This document shows positions 30,637-39,454 of a stretch of 64,000 nucleotides of DNA, piece after piece (position 1 is the first letter of the stretch; each line of letters opens with the position of its first letter). The notes beneath the pieces are model-generated. The model was not told the DNA's origin. It was given only the letters and a program-made list of their open reading frames with translations, and did no database searches. Source of the stretch: Aeromonas sp. FDAARGOS 1405 (GTDB taxonomy: Bacteria > Pseudomonadota > Gammaproteobacteria > Enterobacterales > Aeromonadaceae); NCBI RefSeq assembly GCF_019048265.1, contig NZ_CP077311.1, positions 248,001 through 312,000 of the forward strand, given 5' to 3'. Both the position numbers and the translations under genes were made by a program.

Positions 30637-31731
30637 TCACGCCTTGGGCTCGAGCTTGGAGACCCAGTACTTGTTATAAACATGCACGGTGATCTCTTCC
30701 CGATCGTGATAGAGCTGCTTGGCCTGGATCACGAACGCGTTGTCGATCTCCTTGAGCATCTCGCGCAATACCTCGATATTGTGCACCGATTCGGCATACC
30801 GCTTCTTCATCGGCAGCTTGAGGTTGAACATCGCCTCCTGACAGTCGCCCTCACGGAACCAGTCCGCAATCATGTGAACGACCCGCGCCGGTTTATCAAC
30901 CATGTCGCACACCAGCCAGTAGGTGTTCTTCTTGCTCGGACGCCAGACGAACCCGTCATCCCGGATATGCTTGACCTGGCCAGTATCCATCAGGGATTGG
31001 GCCATCATGCCGTTGTCGACCGCCGTCACCATCATGCCACGGCGCACCAACTGATAGGTCCAGCCACCCGGGCAGGCGCCCAGATCCACCGCCTTCATGC
31101 CTGAACAGAGACGCACATCCCACTCTTCCCGCGGCACGAAGACATAAAACGCCTCCTCCAGCTTGAGGCTGGAGCGGCTCGGTGCATCGGCCGGGAAGCG
31201 CAGGCGCGGGATCCCCATGTGGAATCCGGAGTTGTTGAACGAGTAGGAGTAACCCAGCAACACGTGATCATTGGCCATGAAGAAGGCGTGGAACACCGGA
31301 CGGTTCGGCGTCTCCTTCTTGGTCAGGATCTCGTTGCTGCGCAGCGCCTGACGCAGCGGCACGGTGAACTTGCGGCAGAAGGCCGACAGCTCTTTCGCTT
31401 CGTTGGTATCCGCGGTTTCGACCCGCAGATCACCGCAAATGGTGTAGTCACTCACCGCCTCAAGGATGGGGGAGATCCTGTCCGCGACATCCAGATCCTT
31501 CAGCTCATGGGTGACCACCAACATCTGGCGGATGAAGATGAGCTCCCGGAACGGCAGCTTGCGAGCCAGCAGGTCCGCCTGCTCCTCGTCATACAGTTCG
31601 AAGATCACATAACCGCTGTCGTCCTTGACCCGGGCGAAACCGTAGCACTGCATGTTACCGGCACGCTCGGTGATCTCTGCAGCCGCCTCTTTCTCAAAAC
31701 CGGGGCGGCAATAAAGCAGCAGATTATTCAT
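30637..31731 (-). CDS. rlmM: 23S rRNA (cytidine 2498-2'-O)-methyltransferase
   Basis: RlmM methylates the ribose of C2498 in the peptidyl-transferase centre of 23S rRNA using SAM. The 364-residue product has an N-terminal THUMP-like region and a C-terminal Rossmann methyltransferase domain with [15 protein letters not shown] and the catalytic-lysine region [11 protein letters not shown] chose the ATG at 31731, where GAGG lies six bases upstream, over an in-frame ATG at 31743. It overlaps the end of ygdD by eight bases, and gene order matches gcvA-ygdD-rlmM of E. coli. Confidence 0.95.
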   Translation of the reverse strand: MNNLLLYCRPGFEKEAAAEITERAGNMQCYGFARVKDDSGYVIFELYDEEQADLLARKLPFRELIFIRQMLVVTHELKDLDVADRISPILEAVSDYTICGDLRVETADTNEAKELSAFCRKFTVPLRQALRSNEILTKKETPNRPVFHAFFMANDHVLLGYSYSFNNSGFHMGIPRLRFPADAPSRSSLKLEEAFYVFVPREEWDVRLCSGMKAVDLGACPGGWTYQLVRRGMMVTAVDNGMMAQSLMDTGQVKHIRDDGFVWRPSKKNTYWLVCDMVDKPARVVHMIADWFREGDCQEAMFNLKLPMKKRYAESVHNIEVLREMLKEIDNAFVIQAKQLYHDREEITVHVYNKYWVSKLEPKA

Positions 31732-32110
31732 TTTTTCCTCCAAGACGACAGCCAGCCCAGATCAGGGCCGTCCATCCCAACATAAAACAGAGGCCACCGG
31801 CCGGGGTAATCAACCCCAGCCCCTTGCTGCCAAGCAGCACCATGGCGTAAATACTGCCGGAGAATCCGATGATCCCCAGCACAAAAGCGGTGCCAGCCAG
31901 GTGGATCACCCTGCTGCGCACACCACACCAGCCCAGAACCAGCAGGGCCAATGCGTGAAAAAACTGATATTGCACGGCGGTATTGAACGCCGCCAGACGA
32001 TCGGGCGTAATGCCGGTCGCCGCCAATCCATGGGCGCCATAAGCCCCCAGCATGGTGGCGGTCAACCCGAAGAGACCGGCCAGTACCAGCCAATGTCGAT
32101 GGATCTGCAT
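31724..32110 (-). CDS. ygdD: DUF423 membrane protein YgdD
   Basis: A 128-residue inner-membrane protein with four membrane segments. The motif GAYGAHGL and the later segments [12 protein letters not shown] and [12 protein letters not shown] match YgdD/DUF423. Function is unknown. The ATG at 32110 has GGGAG seven bases upstream, better than the GTG at 32116. It overlaps rlmM by eight bases. Confidence 0.9.
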   Translation of the reverse strand: MQIHRHWLVLAGLFGLTATMLGAYGAHGLAATGITPDRLAAFNTAVQYQFFHALALLVLGWCGVRSRVIHLAGTAFVLGIIGFSGSIYAMVLLGSKGLGLITPAGGLCFMLGWTALIWAGCRLGGKNE

Positions 32111-32161
32111 CCTCACACTCCCTCTCTCATCACGGCTGGCAATAAAGCCAACCCTCTCGTG

Positions 32162-32791
32162 CTATCCATGCCGGGCCACAAAATGGCTGATGGCCGCCGC
32201 TGCATGCAGCATATTCTCCTGCTCACTCACGCCACTGGCTTTACGCGGTTTGAAACCATGATCACCATCGGTCAACCAATGGACCGATACGGCGGGTGAG
32301 AAGGGGAAATCGGCCAGTTCGGCGCGACTACCGAAGGTATCGCGCTCCCCCTGCAACAGCAGAGTTGGCACTGCAATATGCTTGAGTACCTCGCCTCGCC
32401 AACTGTCGGGCTTGGCCGGAGGGTGGAAAGGATACCCGAGAATGAGCAATCCTGCAGCATTCATCTCACCCTCGCCTTCACGATAGAGTTCCGCCGCCAT
32501 CCTCCCACCCATCGACTTGCCCGCCAGAAACAGTCGTGGATGGGCAAACTCGCGGATCATGTCGTGCCAATGAGCGAGCAGCACAGGCGCCCTGTCCGGC
32601 GGGCGGCGCTTGCCATCCTGTGCACGCCTGGTCATATAGGGAAAGTTGAAGCGCACCACTTCGATGTCAGGGCCAGCCAGCAGGTGTGACAACCCGGCAA
32701 GAAAGGGGTGAGCCATCCCTGCACCTGCCCCGTGGGCCAGCAAAATGCGAACGGGGGCATCAACTGCCCCCTCGCGGATCATATCAGGCAT
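32162..32791 (-). CDS. Alpha/beta hydrolase of the KANL3/Tex30 type
   Basis: A 209-residue cytoplasmic alpha/beta hydrolase with the oxyanion-hole region LLAHGAGAGM, the nucleophile elbow GKSMGGRMA, an acid residue in GERDTFG and the catalytic His in DGDHGFK. The substrate is unknown, but family proteins are serine hydrolases resembling dienelactone hydrolases. The start overlaps the gcvA stop by eight bases, so it is translationally coupled to gcvA. It is an insertion relative to the E. coli gcvA-ygdD-rlmM order. Confidence 0.82.
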   Translation of the reverse strand: MPDMIREGAVDAPVRILLAHGAGAGMAHPFLAGLSHLLAGPDIEVVRFNFPYMTRRAQDGKRRPPDRAPVLLAHWHDMIREFAHPRLFLAGKSMGGRMAAELYREGEGEMNAAGLLILGYPFHPPAKPDSWRGEVLKHIAVPTLLLQGERDTFGSRAELADFPFSPAVSVHWLTDGDHGFKPRKASGVSEQENMLHAAAAISHFVARHG

Positions 32792-33704
32792 CGGCGAGCC
32801 TTGCCCTGCGACGAGCCTCTTCCTGCTCTACCAGCTCCAGCATCCAGTCGCGGAAGGCAACGATCTTGCCCTGATCCGACTGCTGCTCCTGGCACACCAG
32901 ATAGAAGGCATTTTTGCTCACCAGCACCTGCTCGAACGGGCAGATAAGGCGGCCGGCCTCAATCTCGGGTTGTGCCAGCACGCTGTGGCCGAGCGCCACA
33001 CCCTGGCCGTGGATCGCCGCCTGGATCACCATGGTGGAGTGGCTGAAGATGGGCCCCTGATTGACGTTGGGGGCATCGATATCGAGCTGACGGAACCAGG
33101 CCTTCCAGTCACGGCGGGAGGTATCGTGCAGCAAGGTATGGTGCGTCAGATCCTGCGGAGTGCGCAGTGGCTTGGATCCCGTCAGCAGCAAGGGAGAACA
33201 GACGGGGATCAGGTATTCGGTATGCAGCTTGTCACTACGCAGACCCGGCCAGTTGCCGCGCCCGTAATAGATAGCCACATCCACATCGTCAGTCAACGAC
33301 CCTTCGTCGAGATCGACCGCCTTGATCCGCACATCGATATCGGGATGACGCTCGCTGAACTTGACCAACCGCGGCACCAGCCACTGGATGGCAAAACTCG
33401 GTTGCAGACTGACAGTCAACGCCCCTTTGGCACTGCGAGCAAGCAGCTTGTCGGTCGCCTCCGAGATGGAGGCAAAGATATCCTTGATATCGAGGAAGTA
33501 ACCCTGCCCCTCTTCAGTCAGCAGCAGGGAACGGTTTTTGCGGCGGAACAACTTGATGCCAAGATACTCCTCCAGCGCCTTGATCTGGTGACTGATGGCA
33601 GCCTGAGTAACAAACAGCTCTTCTGCTGCACGGGTAAAGCTTAAGTGGCGAGCCGCTGCTTCGAATGCCTTGAGAGCATTGAGCGGTGGTAAACGACGAG
33701 ACAT
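32784..33704 (-). CDS. gcvA: Glycine cleavage system transcriptional activator GcvA
   Basis: GcvA is a LysR-type regulator of the glycine cleavage system. The 306-residue product is very close to E. coli GcvA, including SRRLPPLNALKAFEAAARHL and the helix-turn-helix LSFTRAAEELFVTQAAISHQ, followed by a periplasmic-binding-protein-like effector domain (about 95-290). A -10 box (TATAAT, complement of 33741-33746) lies 37 bases upstream, next to a GcvA-type CTAAT box, so autoregulation is expected. The GcvB sRNA is transcribed divergently. Confidence 0.96.
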   Translation of the reverse strand: MSRRLPPLNALKAFEAAARHLSFTRAAEELFVTQAAISHQIKALEEYLGIKLFRRKNRSLLLTEEGQGYFLDIKDIFASISEATDKLLARSAKGALTVSLQPSFAIQWLVPRLVKFSERHPDIDVRIKAVDLDEGSLTDDVDVAIYYGRGNWPGLRSDKLHTEYLIPVCSPLLLTGSKPLRTPQDLTHHTLLHDTSRRDWKAWFRQLDIDAPNVNQGPIFSHSTMVIQAAIHGQGVALGHSVLAQPEIEAGRLICPFEQVLVSKNAFYLVCQEQQSDQGKIVAFRDWMLELVEQEEARRRARLADA

Positions 33705-33728
33705 GACACCAGCCGACGATGAGTTTTT

Positions 33729-33733
33729 CTAAT
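33729..33733. promoter_or_regulatory. GcvA-type CTAAT box
   Basis: CTAAT lies beside the gcvA start-point region and about 60 bases upstream of the predicted gcvB start. E. coli GcvA sites contain CTAAT, and there GcvA activates gcvB while repressing itself, so the position fits both roles. A five-base motif alone is weak evidence. Confidence 0.45.
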
Positions 33734-33755
33734 GGAGCGCATTATAATTTGTCGG

Positions 33756-33784
33756 TTGCGGGCCGACCAGTGAATAAACATAAT
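33756..33784 (+). promoter_or_regulatory. Predicted gcvB promoter
   Basis: TTGCGG (33756-33761) and CATAAT (33779-33784) with a 17-base spacer form a good sigma-70 promoter, predicting a start near 33791. Confidence 0.65.
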
Positions 33785-33790
33785 TCGCCC

Positions 33791-33982
33791 AGCAATCAGT
33801 CGTCATATGGCTCACATTTTCTACTACATGCTGGTTTTCATGTGTTTTTCGTGAGTCTTTCGACTGTGATTGTGGTGTTGTGTTTCTTCCTCTGCGGGAA
33901 GAGGGGCTCAAATCTCACCGGTTTGACCCAGTCTGTCATCTGAATGTGTTTGGCGCCTCCAGCTGGATGGCGCCTTTTTTTT
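33791..33982 (+). ncRNA. gcvB: GcvB small regulatory RNA
   Basis: A roughly 190-base RNA divergent from gcvA, in the E. coli position and near its length (205). A first stem pairs GGCTCAC (33809-33815) with GTGAGTC (33851-33857). A G/U-rich single-stranded stretch, TGTGATTGTGGTGTTGTG (33865-33882), matches the R1 target-binding region of E. coli GcvB. A second conserved stretch, ACCCAGTCTGTC (33926-33937), matches the R2 region ACCCTGTCTGTC. It ends with GGCGCC-TCCAGCTGGAT-GGCGCC and eight T residues. GcvB works with Hfq to repress amino-acid and peptide transporter mRNAs. No credible protein frame is present. Confidence 0.88.
33952..33982 (+). terminator. gcvB terminator
   Basis: GGCGCC and GGCGCC flank a central TCCAGCTGGA palindrome, followed by TTTTTTTT (33975-33982). 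Confidence 0.9.
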
Positions 33983-33989
33983 GCACTTT

Positions 33990-36131
33990 TTATACTTTGA
34001 ACTGTCCCACCAATTGCTGCTGTTTGTCAGCCAGTACGGATAGCTCACGACCATTTTCGGCGGAGGTCGCCGCTTCGGCCCGTATGGTATGACTCACATC
34101 GCGAATGTTGCTGACGTTGCGGTTGATCTCGTCTGCTACCCGGCTCTGCTCCTGTGCCGCCCGTGCAATCTGCTCATTCATCTGATGGATGGTGGAGACA
34201 GACTGGATGATCTGCTCCAGAACCTGTACCGAGAGATCTACCTTGGCAAGCGTCTCGTCAGCCTGGTCATGGCCATCGCGGATCGCCTTGACCACTGCCC
34301 CGGTACCGGATTGCAGCTGGCTGATCAGGTTCTGGATCTCGACAATGGCATTCTGGGTTCGACCGGCCAGATTGCGCACCTCATCGGCCACCACAGCAAA
34401 ACCTCTCCCCTGTTCACCGGCTCTCGCCGCTTCAATAGCCGCATTCAGCGCCAGCAAGTTGGTCTGCTCGGCAATTCCCTGGATCACGGTGAGAATATCG
34501 TTGATGTTGTCGCTGTTGGCGGAGAGTCGCTCCACCACCGGCTGGGCATCGTTGATGATGGTCATCAGCTTGCGCATCGCCTCCTGGGTGTCAGCAACGA
34601 CATATTTGCCCTCTTGCGCTGCGGCGTCAGTGGTGTTGGCGGCCGCCACCGCCGAGCCGGCATTACCGGAGACCTGCAACGCCGTGGCGCTCAGCTCCTC
34701 AAATGCCGTCGCCACCAGATCGATCTCCTGATACTGGGCCTGCATGCCGCTGCTGGTGCGCTCGGCCACCTGCGCGGCTCGCTCGGCACTGTTACGCGTA
34801 CCGGAGACAGTATCAATCACCTGACTGATGGTGGATTGCAACTTGTTGAGGAAGCTGTTGAACCACTTGGCCAGCTCGCCGATCTCGTCTTGCCGCTGGA
34901 TCTCGATACGCTGGGTCAAATCCCCCTCGCCGCTGGCGATATCCTTGAGACGGGCAACTACGGCGCGGATGGGTGCCACAATCTGGCGCGCCATCAACCA
35001 GATAAAACTCAGGGCCACCAGCGAGATCAGCACCCCGATTGACAGCTGCGAGACCACGCTGCGATTGGCTTCACTGGCCAGCTCATCTTGCAGTTGCTGG
35101 GCCGAGGCCAGCACTACGGCCCGTGGCAATTCAATGTAGATGCCCCATTTACGGTCGGTGCCACGCATGGATACCGGGACAAAGGTCTGCAACAAGGTGC
35201 CATCGCTGCTCCAGCGAGTCAGCTCCTGACCCTGACTGAGCCAGCCTTTCAGCTCGCTGGCCAGCCCCTGATACTTCTGATCCAGCCCACGCCCCATGGT
35301 CACATCGAACTCATCGGCTCCCGCCACGCGCCCCTCGTGACTGACCAGCAAGATTCTGCCCTTGCCGTCATAGAGCTCCTTGTCCATGGTACTGACCAGA
35401 CTCTGCAAAGTGGCCAGCGAGATATCGACCCCGACCATCCCCAGCAAGGTCTCCTGCTCCAGCAGCGGGACCGTCACCGAGGTCATCAATATCTGTTTAT
35501 CGCCCACATCGTCCAGATAGGGCTCCAGCAGGCAGAGGGCACGGGTGCGAATGCTGCAGCGATACCACTCGTTTTCAATTCCACCAGCCTCGGTCGGGCT
35601 CTCATCGGCCAGCACATCCTCATTCTGCACTTCCGGCTCTATCTTGCCGTTGTCATAGGCCCAGTAACTGGAAAAACGCCCCTTGTCGTTGGAACCCAGC
35701 GCCGTTGAGCCCTGATAGTTGCTGTCTTCCCCATCCAGCTGGTCAGGCTCGAACACCGCATAGACGCCGAGCAGGTTGGTCGATGAGGCTGCCGCATCGT
35801 GCAATTGCTGATTGATAGCCCCGCGCAGCGCCTCCGAATGAACGAAGTTGTCGGCCGCATTCTTGCGCTGGAACAGCACGCTCTCGGCCAGCAGACTGGC
35901 ACGAAAATAGGCTTCATCAAGATAGCTGGTCACCTTGGCGGCCTGCTCTGACCCCATCGCTTTCATCCTGTTTTCGGCTGACAGCTGTGCCTCATGCATG
36001 GTGGCTTGCCGCACCTGGGACTGCATCTTGCTCGCGTTATAAATAGAGGAGGTGACCAGCGCAGCGGCCGTGACCAGCAGACAGCAACCGGCGATCAGGG
36101 TAATCCGTCCCTGGACAGAAAGAGCATTCAT
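33990..36131 (-). CDS. Methyl-accepting chemotaxis protein
   Basis: A 713-residue transmembrane chemoreceptor. TM1 is at about 9-30, a periplasmic ligand domain of about 330 residues (size fits a double-Cache fold) follows, then TM2 ([16 protein letters not shown]), a HAMP domain ([18 protein letters not shown]) and a long cytoplasmic helical hairpin with the conserved tip [20 protein letters not shown]. It should signal through CheA/CheW. The ligand cannot be read from sequence. No NWETF-type C-terminal pentapeptide is present (it ends QLVGQFKV). A sigma-28 type promoter lies upstream. Confidence 0.92.
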   Translation of the reverse strand: MNALSVQGRITLIAGCCLLVTAAALVTSSIYNASKMQSQVRQATMHEAQLSAENRMKAMGSEQAAKVTSYLDEAYFRASLLAESVLFQRKNAADNFVHSEALRGAINQQLHDAAASSTNLLGVYAVFEPDQLDGEDSNYQGSTALGSNDKGRFSSYWAYDNGKIEPEVQNEDVLADESPTEAGGIENEWYRCSIRTRALCLLEPYLDDVGDKQILMTSVTVPLLEQETLLGMVGVDISLATLQSLVSTMDKELYDGKGRILLVSHEGRVAGADEFDVTMGRGLDQKYQGLASELKGWLSQGQELTRWSSDGTLLQTFVPVSMRGTDRKWGIYIELPRAVVLASAQQLQDELASEANRSVVSQLSIGVLISLVALSFIWLMARQIVAPIRAVVARLKDIASGEGDLTQRIEIQRQDEIGELAKWFNSFLNKLQSTISQVIDTVSGTRNSAERAAQVAERTSSGMQAQYQEIDLVATAFEELSATALQVSGNAGSAVAAANTTDAAAQEGKYVVADTQEAMRKLMTIINDAQPVVERLSANSDNINDILTVIQGIAEQTNLLALNAAIEAARAGEQGRGFAVVADEVRNLAGRTQNAIVEIQNLISQLQSGTGAVVKAIRDGHDQADETLAKVDLSVQVLEQIIQSVSTIHQMNEQIARAAQEQSRVADEINRNVSNIRDVSHTIRAEAATSAENGRELSVLADKQQQLVGQFKV

Positions 36132-36165
36132 GCCAATATTCCTACTTCATGCAGATACAGGTAGA

Positions 36166-36192
36166 TTATCGACTTTATAAACAAAAACTTAA
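36166..36192 (-). promoter_or_regulatory. Sigma-28 (FliA) promoter for the chemoreceptor
   Basis: On the minus strand TTAAGTTT, eleven bases, then GTCGATAA. This matches TAAAGTTT-N11-GCCGATAA at 14 of 16 positions with exact spacing. It lies about 35 bases upstream of the receptor ATG, so the gene probably belongs to the late flagellar regulon. Confidence 0.75.
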
Positions 36193-36197
36193 CCATC

Positions 36198-37253
36198 TCA
36201 TAGCAAATCCAGCGAGAGTTGGTTTACTTCTCCCTCCTTCGGTAGCCCGACTACCAGTCCCAGCAGACGTATCGAACGCCCTTGTGCCCGCAGCAGCCCT
36301 TCCTTGAGCAGTGGTGTGAACAATGCGGCCTGATAGCCCCCTTGGCTGCGATAGACGGTAGTCTGATGGAAGTCGGCAAACTTGAGTTTAATCCCCTGCC
36401 CCATCACCTGCTCGGCAGGACACGCCAGCTGAAATCGCCGTTCCAGCTCAGGCAGCAGTTGCTGCAATACCTTCAGACAGGCCTCTTCGTCACAGAGATC
36501 GCTTGCCAGGGTGGTCTCCACCCCGATGGTTTTGCGGATCCGGTGCGCCTGCACCGGCTGTTCATCCAGCCCCCAGATCCGGGTCGTCAGCATCTCCCCC
36601 AGCTTGCCAAAACGGCTGCACAGCTCTTGTGCCGACAAGGCCCGCGCATCCTCACAGGTGTAGAGCCCCTGTGCCTCCAGCCGCTCGGCAGTCTTGCGCC
36701 CCACCCCGGGCAGTTTGCCGAGGGGCAACTGGCAGACAAATTCGGCCACTTCGTCGGGACGAATGACAAACAGACCATCGGGTTTGCGCTGCTCCGAGGC
36801 GAGCTTGGCGAGAAACTTGTTGGGGGCCACTCCGGCCGAAGCGGTCAACCCCAGTTCGGTGACAATAGCTTGCCGGATCTCTTGCGCCATCAGGGTGGCG
36901 CTGCCGCCACAACAGCGACTGTGGGTCACGTCGAGGTAAGCCTCATCCAGCGACAGCGGTTCAACCTGACCGGTATAGCGCAGGAAAATGGCCCTGAGCT
37001 GGCGAGAGATATCCTTGTACACCGCCATTCGCCCAGGGATCAGTACCAGCGGCGGGCAGAGTTTTTTCGCCAGGGCGCTCGGCATGGCGGAGCGCACCCC
37101 GAACCGGCGCGCCACATAGTTGCAGGTCGAGATGACGCCGCGCCGCTCGGAGGCCCCACCGATGGCGAGCGGCACCTCCCGCAACGCCGGATTGTCCCGC
37201 ATCTCCACCGCGGCAAAAAAGCAGTCCATGTCGATATGGATGATCTTGCGCAT
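36198..37253 (-). CDS. dinB: DNA polymerase IV
   Basis: DinB is a Y-family translesion polymerase induced in the SOS response. The 351-residue product carries the catalytic motifs DMDCFFAAVE and SLDEAYLDVT, the helix-hairpin-helix region LPGVGRKTAERL, and the little-finger domain. It lacks a typical C-terminal beta-clamp motif (it ends NQLSLDLL, and QLSLDL is a clamp-binding-like pentapeptide). I chose the ATG at 37253 (MRKIIHID). The longer frame to 37277 would start inside the LexA box. Confidence 0.95.
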   Translation of the reverse strand: MRKIIHIDMDCFFAAVEMRDNPALREVPLAIGGASERRGVISTCNYVARRFGVRSAMPSALAKKLCPPLVLIPGRMAVYKDISRQLRAIFLRYTGQVEPLSLDEAYLDVTHSRCCGGSATLMAQEIRQAIVTELGLTASAGVAPNKFLAKLASEQRKPDGLFVIRPDEVAEFVCQLPLGKLPGVGRKTAERLEAQGLYTCEDARALSAQELCSRFGKLGEMLTTRIWGLDEQPVQAHRIRKTIGVETTLASDLCDEEACLKVLQQLLPELERRFQLACPAEQVMGQGIKLKFADFHQTTVYRSQGGYQAALFTPLLKEGLLRAQGRSIRLLGLVVGLPKEGEVNQLSLDLL

Positions 37254-37257
37254 ACCA

Positions 37258-37273
37258 CTGTATAAATAAACAG
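37258..37273 (-). promoter_or_regulatory. LexA box at dinB
   Basis: CTGTATAAATAAACAG fits the gammaproteobacterial SOS consensus CTGT-N8-ACAG exactly and lies only five bases upstream of the dinB ATG, so LexA would block the promoter or first transcribed bases. Confidence 0.85.
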
Positions 37274-37384
37274 ACATGGCACCATCTTACCCCAAGGATA
37301 ACCGCAGCTCTATCTCTCTCGTTGCGGCTAAAATAGTAGACTCCAAGGAGACCTTTACTACCACAATGACAAGGAGCGTTCGGG

Positions 37385-37591
37385 ATGAAATATCTTTGGT
37401 TGGGACTCTGTTTGCTACCGTTGACCGGCATCGGCAAGAACAACCCGACGTCAGAGTGCCGCTGGCTGTACGACCGGATTGAGATACTGGAACAGGCTAT
37501 CAAGAAAGGGGACACACTCGGCACAGAGCAAGAGTTGTCACGCTGGCGTGAAGAGTTTCGCAAGAAGAAGTGCAAACAGTACGACTACTGA
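37385..37591 (+). CDS. Small secreted protein of unknown function
   Basis: A 68-residue protein starting MKYLWLGLCLLPLTGIG, a likely signal peptide. The mature part is charged, mainly helical (WLYDRIEILEQAIKKGD) and contains two cysteines (SECRW and KKKCK) that could form a disulfide. AAGGAG lies nine bases before the ATG, and a strong terminator follows, which supports a real gene. I recognise no family. Confidence 0.55.
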   Translation: MKYLWLGLCLLPLTGIGKNNPTSECRWLYDRIEILEQAIKKGDTLGTEQELSRWREEFRKKKCKQYDY

Positions 37592-37632
37592 GCCGGACAA
37601 GATGGCGTGACCGACAACGGCAGATAACAAAC

Positions 37633-37665
37633 GGGCCCCGATCAAGATGACCGGGGCCCATTTTT
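37633..37665 (+). terminator. Rho-independent terminator after the 68-residue gene
   Basis: GGGCCCCG and CGGGGCCC form an eight-base stem followed by ATTTTT. On the minus strand it may also end yajL transcripts, though the T-run there is weak. Confidence 0.75.
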
Positions 37666-37702
37666 CAAAGCATTACCAGCTTGATTCTGCAGCAGAGTGC
37701 GC

Positions 37703-38263
37703 TCAAGGCAGCACCATAGGGCCAGCGACAGTGGCCGCCACTTCATCCCCGCGCAGCACCCGGACCAGTTCAAGCGCAAACTCGATGGCGCTGCCCGGCC
37801 CCTGACTGGTGATAAGGCGATGAGCCTCATCCCTGACGACCCGCTCATGTGACAGTTGCGATGTTGACAGTCGGGGCTGAAAGCCGGGATGACAGGTGAC
37901 GATGGCATCACCCAGCAGCGCGTGATGTTGCAACACCACCACAGGGGCGGCGCAGATGGCAGCGCGCCAGCAACCAAGAGCGGTCTGCTCTTTGAGCAGA
38001 TCGATGGCCAGCGGGGTATCGCGGATCACTTCGCTGCCGGGCAAACCGCCGGGCACCACGATGGCTTCAAAGTCCCGACGGGTCAGCTCGTCGATATGAC
38101 AATCAGCCACCAGCTGTACCCCACGCGATGCCTTCACCTGCCGCGATCCGGCAGGGCAGCAAGAGGCCAGCACCACCTCGATGCTGGCGCGCACCAGGGT
38201 ATCGACAATCGCAACCGTCTCTATCTCTTCCGACCCGGGGGCCACCAGCACCAGTACACTCAC
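37703..38263 (-). CDS. yajL: DJ-1/PfpI family protein YajL
   Basis: A 186-residue DJ-1-fold protein. The nucleophile elbow AAICAAPVV carries Cys104, and the N-terminal LVAPGSEEIE supplies the conserved Glu. YajL proteins are linked to protection against oxidative or carbonyl stress, with the exact activity debated. Translation starts at GTG (complement of 38261-38263) with AAGGAGG five bases upstream. A longer frame to 38410 overlaps panE. It follows panE by 37 bases, as in E. coli. Confidence 0.92.
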   Translation of the reverse strand: MSVLVLVAPGSEEIETVAIVDTLVRASIEVVLASCCPAGSRQVKASRGVQLVADCHIDELTRRDFEAIVVPGGLPGSEVIRDTPLAIDLLKEQTALGCWRAAICAAPVVVLQHHALLGDAIVTCHPGFQPRLSTSQLSHERVVRDEAHRLITSQGPGSAIEFALELVRVLRGDEVAATVAGPMVLP

Positions 38264-38300
38264 GTTCGCCTCCTTGCAGCTTGCTCTGCCATGTAAAAGA

Positions 38301-39254
38301 TCAGACGGCCTGACTCTTCTCTTTAATCGCCTGATAGAGACCCTGATTGACCGGTACGGCAATGCCATGCCGGGCAGCCTTGGCCAACAGGAAGCCGGTG
38401 ATGGCCTCAATCTCGGTCTCTCGTCCCAGCTCCATATCCTGATGCATGGAGGAGTAATTGTCAGCGGTCAGTTCCACCACTGTCATCACCCGGCGTTGCA
38501 ACTCCTCTGCCGTGGTTGCAATCCCTTCGGCACACATCACATCCGCCACTTCCACGCAAATCTGCTGCAGGGCATCGGCAAAACGGGGGCCAGCCAGCTC
38601 GCCATTTTTCAGCTTGTAGAGGGCCGTCAGGGGATTGATAGCACAGTTGATGGCAAGCTTTTGCCACTGGCGCACCAATACCTGCTCATCCCAGCCAGCC
38701 TGGCCCAGTGCCAGCGCCAGCTCATCCGCAAGCGCGGCATGGGCCTTGGCAGCGTCGTTGATCGGGCCAAGCCAGGTTTCACCCTTGCCAGTATGACGGA
38801 AGACAAAATGGCCGCACTGCATAGCCCCATGGCTGGTGACACCGGCTATCACCGGATTGTACGGGAACATCTCGACCACCTGCTCGGCAATGCCCATCCC
38901 GTTGTGCAGCAACACGATCGGCACGCCGGCATCCAGCTTACCCACCAGCGGCGTCAGTGCGGCAATCACCTGACTGGCCTTGGTCATCACCAGCAGACGC
39001 TGGATCTTGCCGGGTTTGCTGACAAATCCGCGCTCGATATTGAGCAGCTGGACATGCCCCTCCAGCGAGGTGAAATCGATCCCCGGATGGAGCGTGGACT
39101 TATGATGTTCGCGCAACAAGACACGGGTTGATTGACCACTCTGGGTCAGCAGGGAGGCAAAAACGCCGCCGAGGGCGCCACAACCCAACAGTGACCACTT
39201 CGGAGTAACGGGTGGAATAACGGGCTGTCGGGAATTTTTTAATCCGCTTGGCAT
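38301..39254 (-). CDS. panE: 2-dehydropantoate 2-reductase
   Basis: PanE reduces ketopantoate to pantoate with NADPH in the pantothenate/CoA pathway. The 317-residue product has the N-terminal Rossmann motif LLGCGALGGV, the central LLHNGMGIAEQV and the catalytic Lys segment WQKLAINCAINPLTAL with the Asn. The N-terminus is extended by about 18 residues relative to E. coli PanE (polar, Pro-rich), so a later start is possible. It lies upstream of yajL and divergent from yajQ. Confidence 0.92.
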   Translation of the reverse strand: MPSGLKNSRQPVIPPVTPKWSLLGCGALGGVFASLLTQSGQSTRVLLREHHKSTLHPGIDFTSLEGHVQLLNIERGFVSKPGKIQRLLVMTKASQVIAALTPLVGKLDAGVPIVLLHNGMGIAEQVVEMFPYNPVIAGVTSHGAMQCGHFVFRHTGKGETWLGPINDAAKAHAALADELALALGQAGWDEQVLVRQWQKLAINCAINPLTALYKLKNGELAGPRFADALQQICVEVADVMCAEGIATTAEELQRRVMTVVELTADNYSSMHQDMELGRETEIEAITGFLLAKAARHGIAVPVNQGLYQAIKEKSQAV

Positions 39255-39454
39255 GGTGTGACTCTGTCAGGGTAAGGGTTGCAATCCTCTCAACCTGTTA
39301 CCGGGGATAAGTGAAGATGTCGCTGGTGGACACTAACGGGTCCACCCGTCCTGTGCGCAGGGGATTCTAGCAGAGCAACCCCATCAAAATCAGCAAATTT
39401 GCCCGTTTTCTGGTAGATTTGCCCCCCGATAACGCAACATGAGGAGCTCCGGCT

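Noticed and set aside
33719..33943. A 74-residue plus-strand open frame beside gcvA
   Set aside because: It overlaps the GcvB RNA, has no ribosome site, and the conserved RNA elements explain the sequence better.
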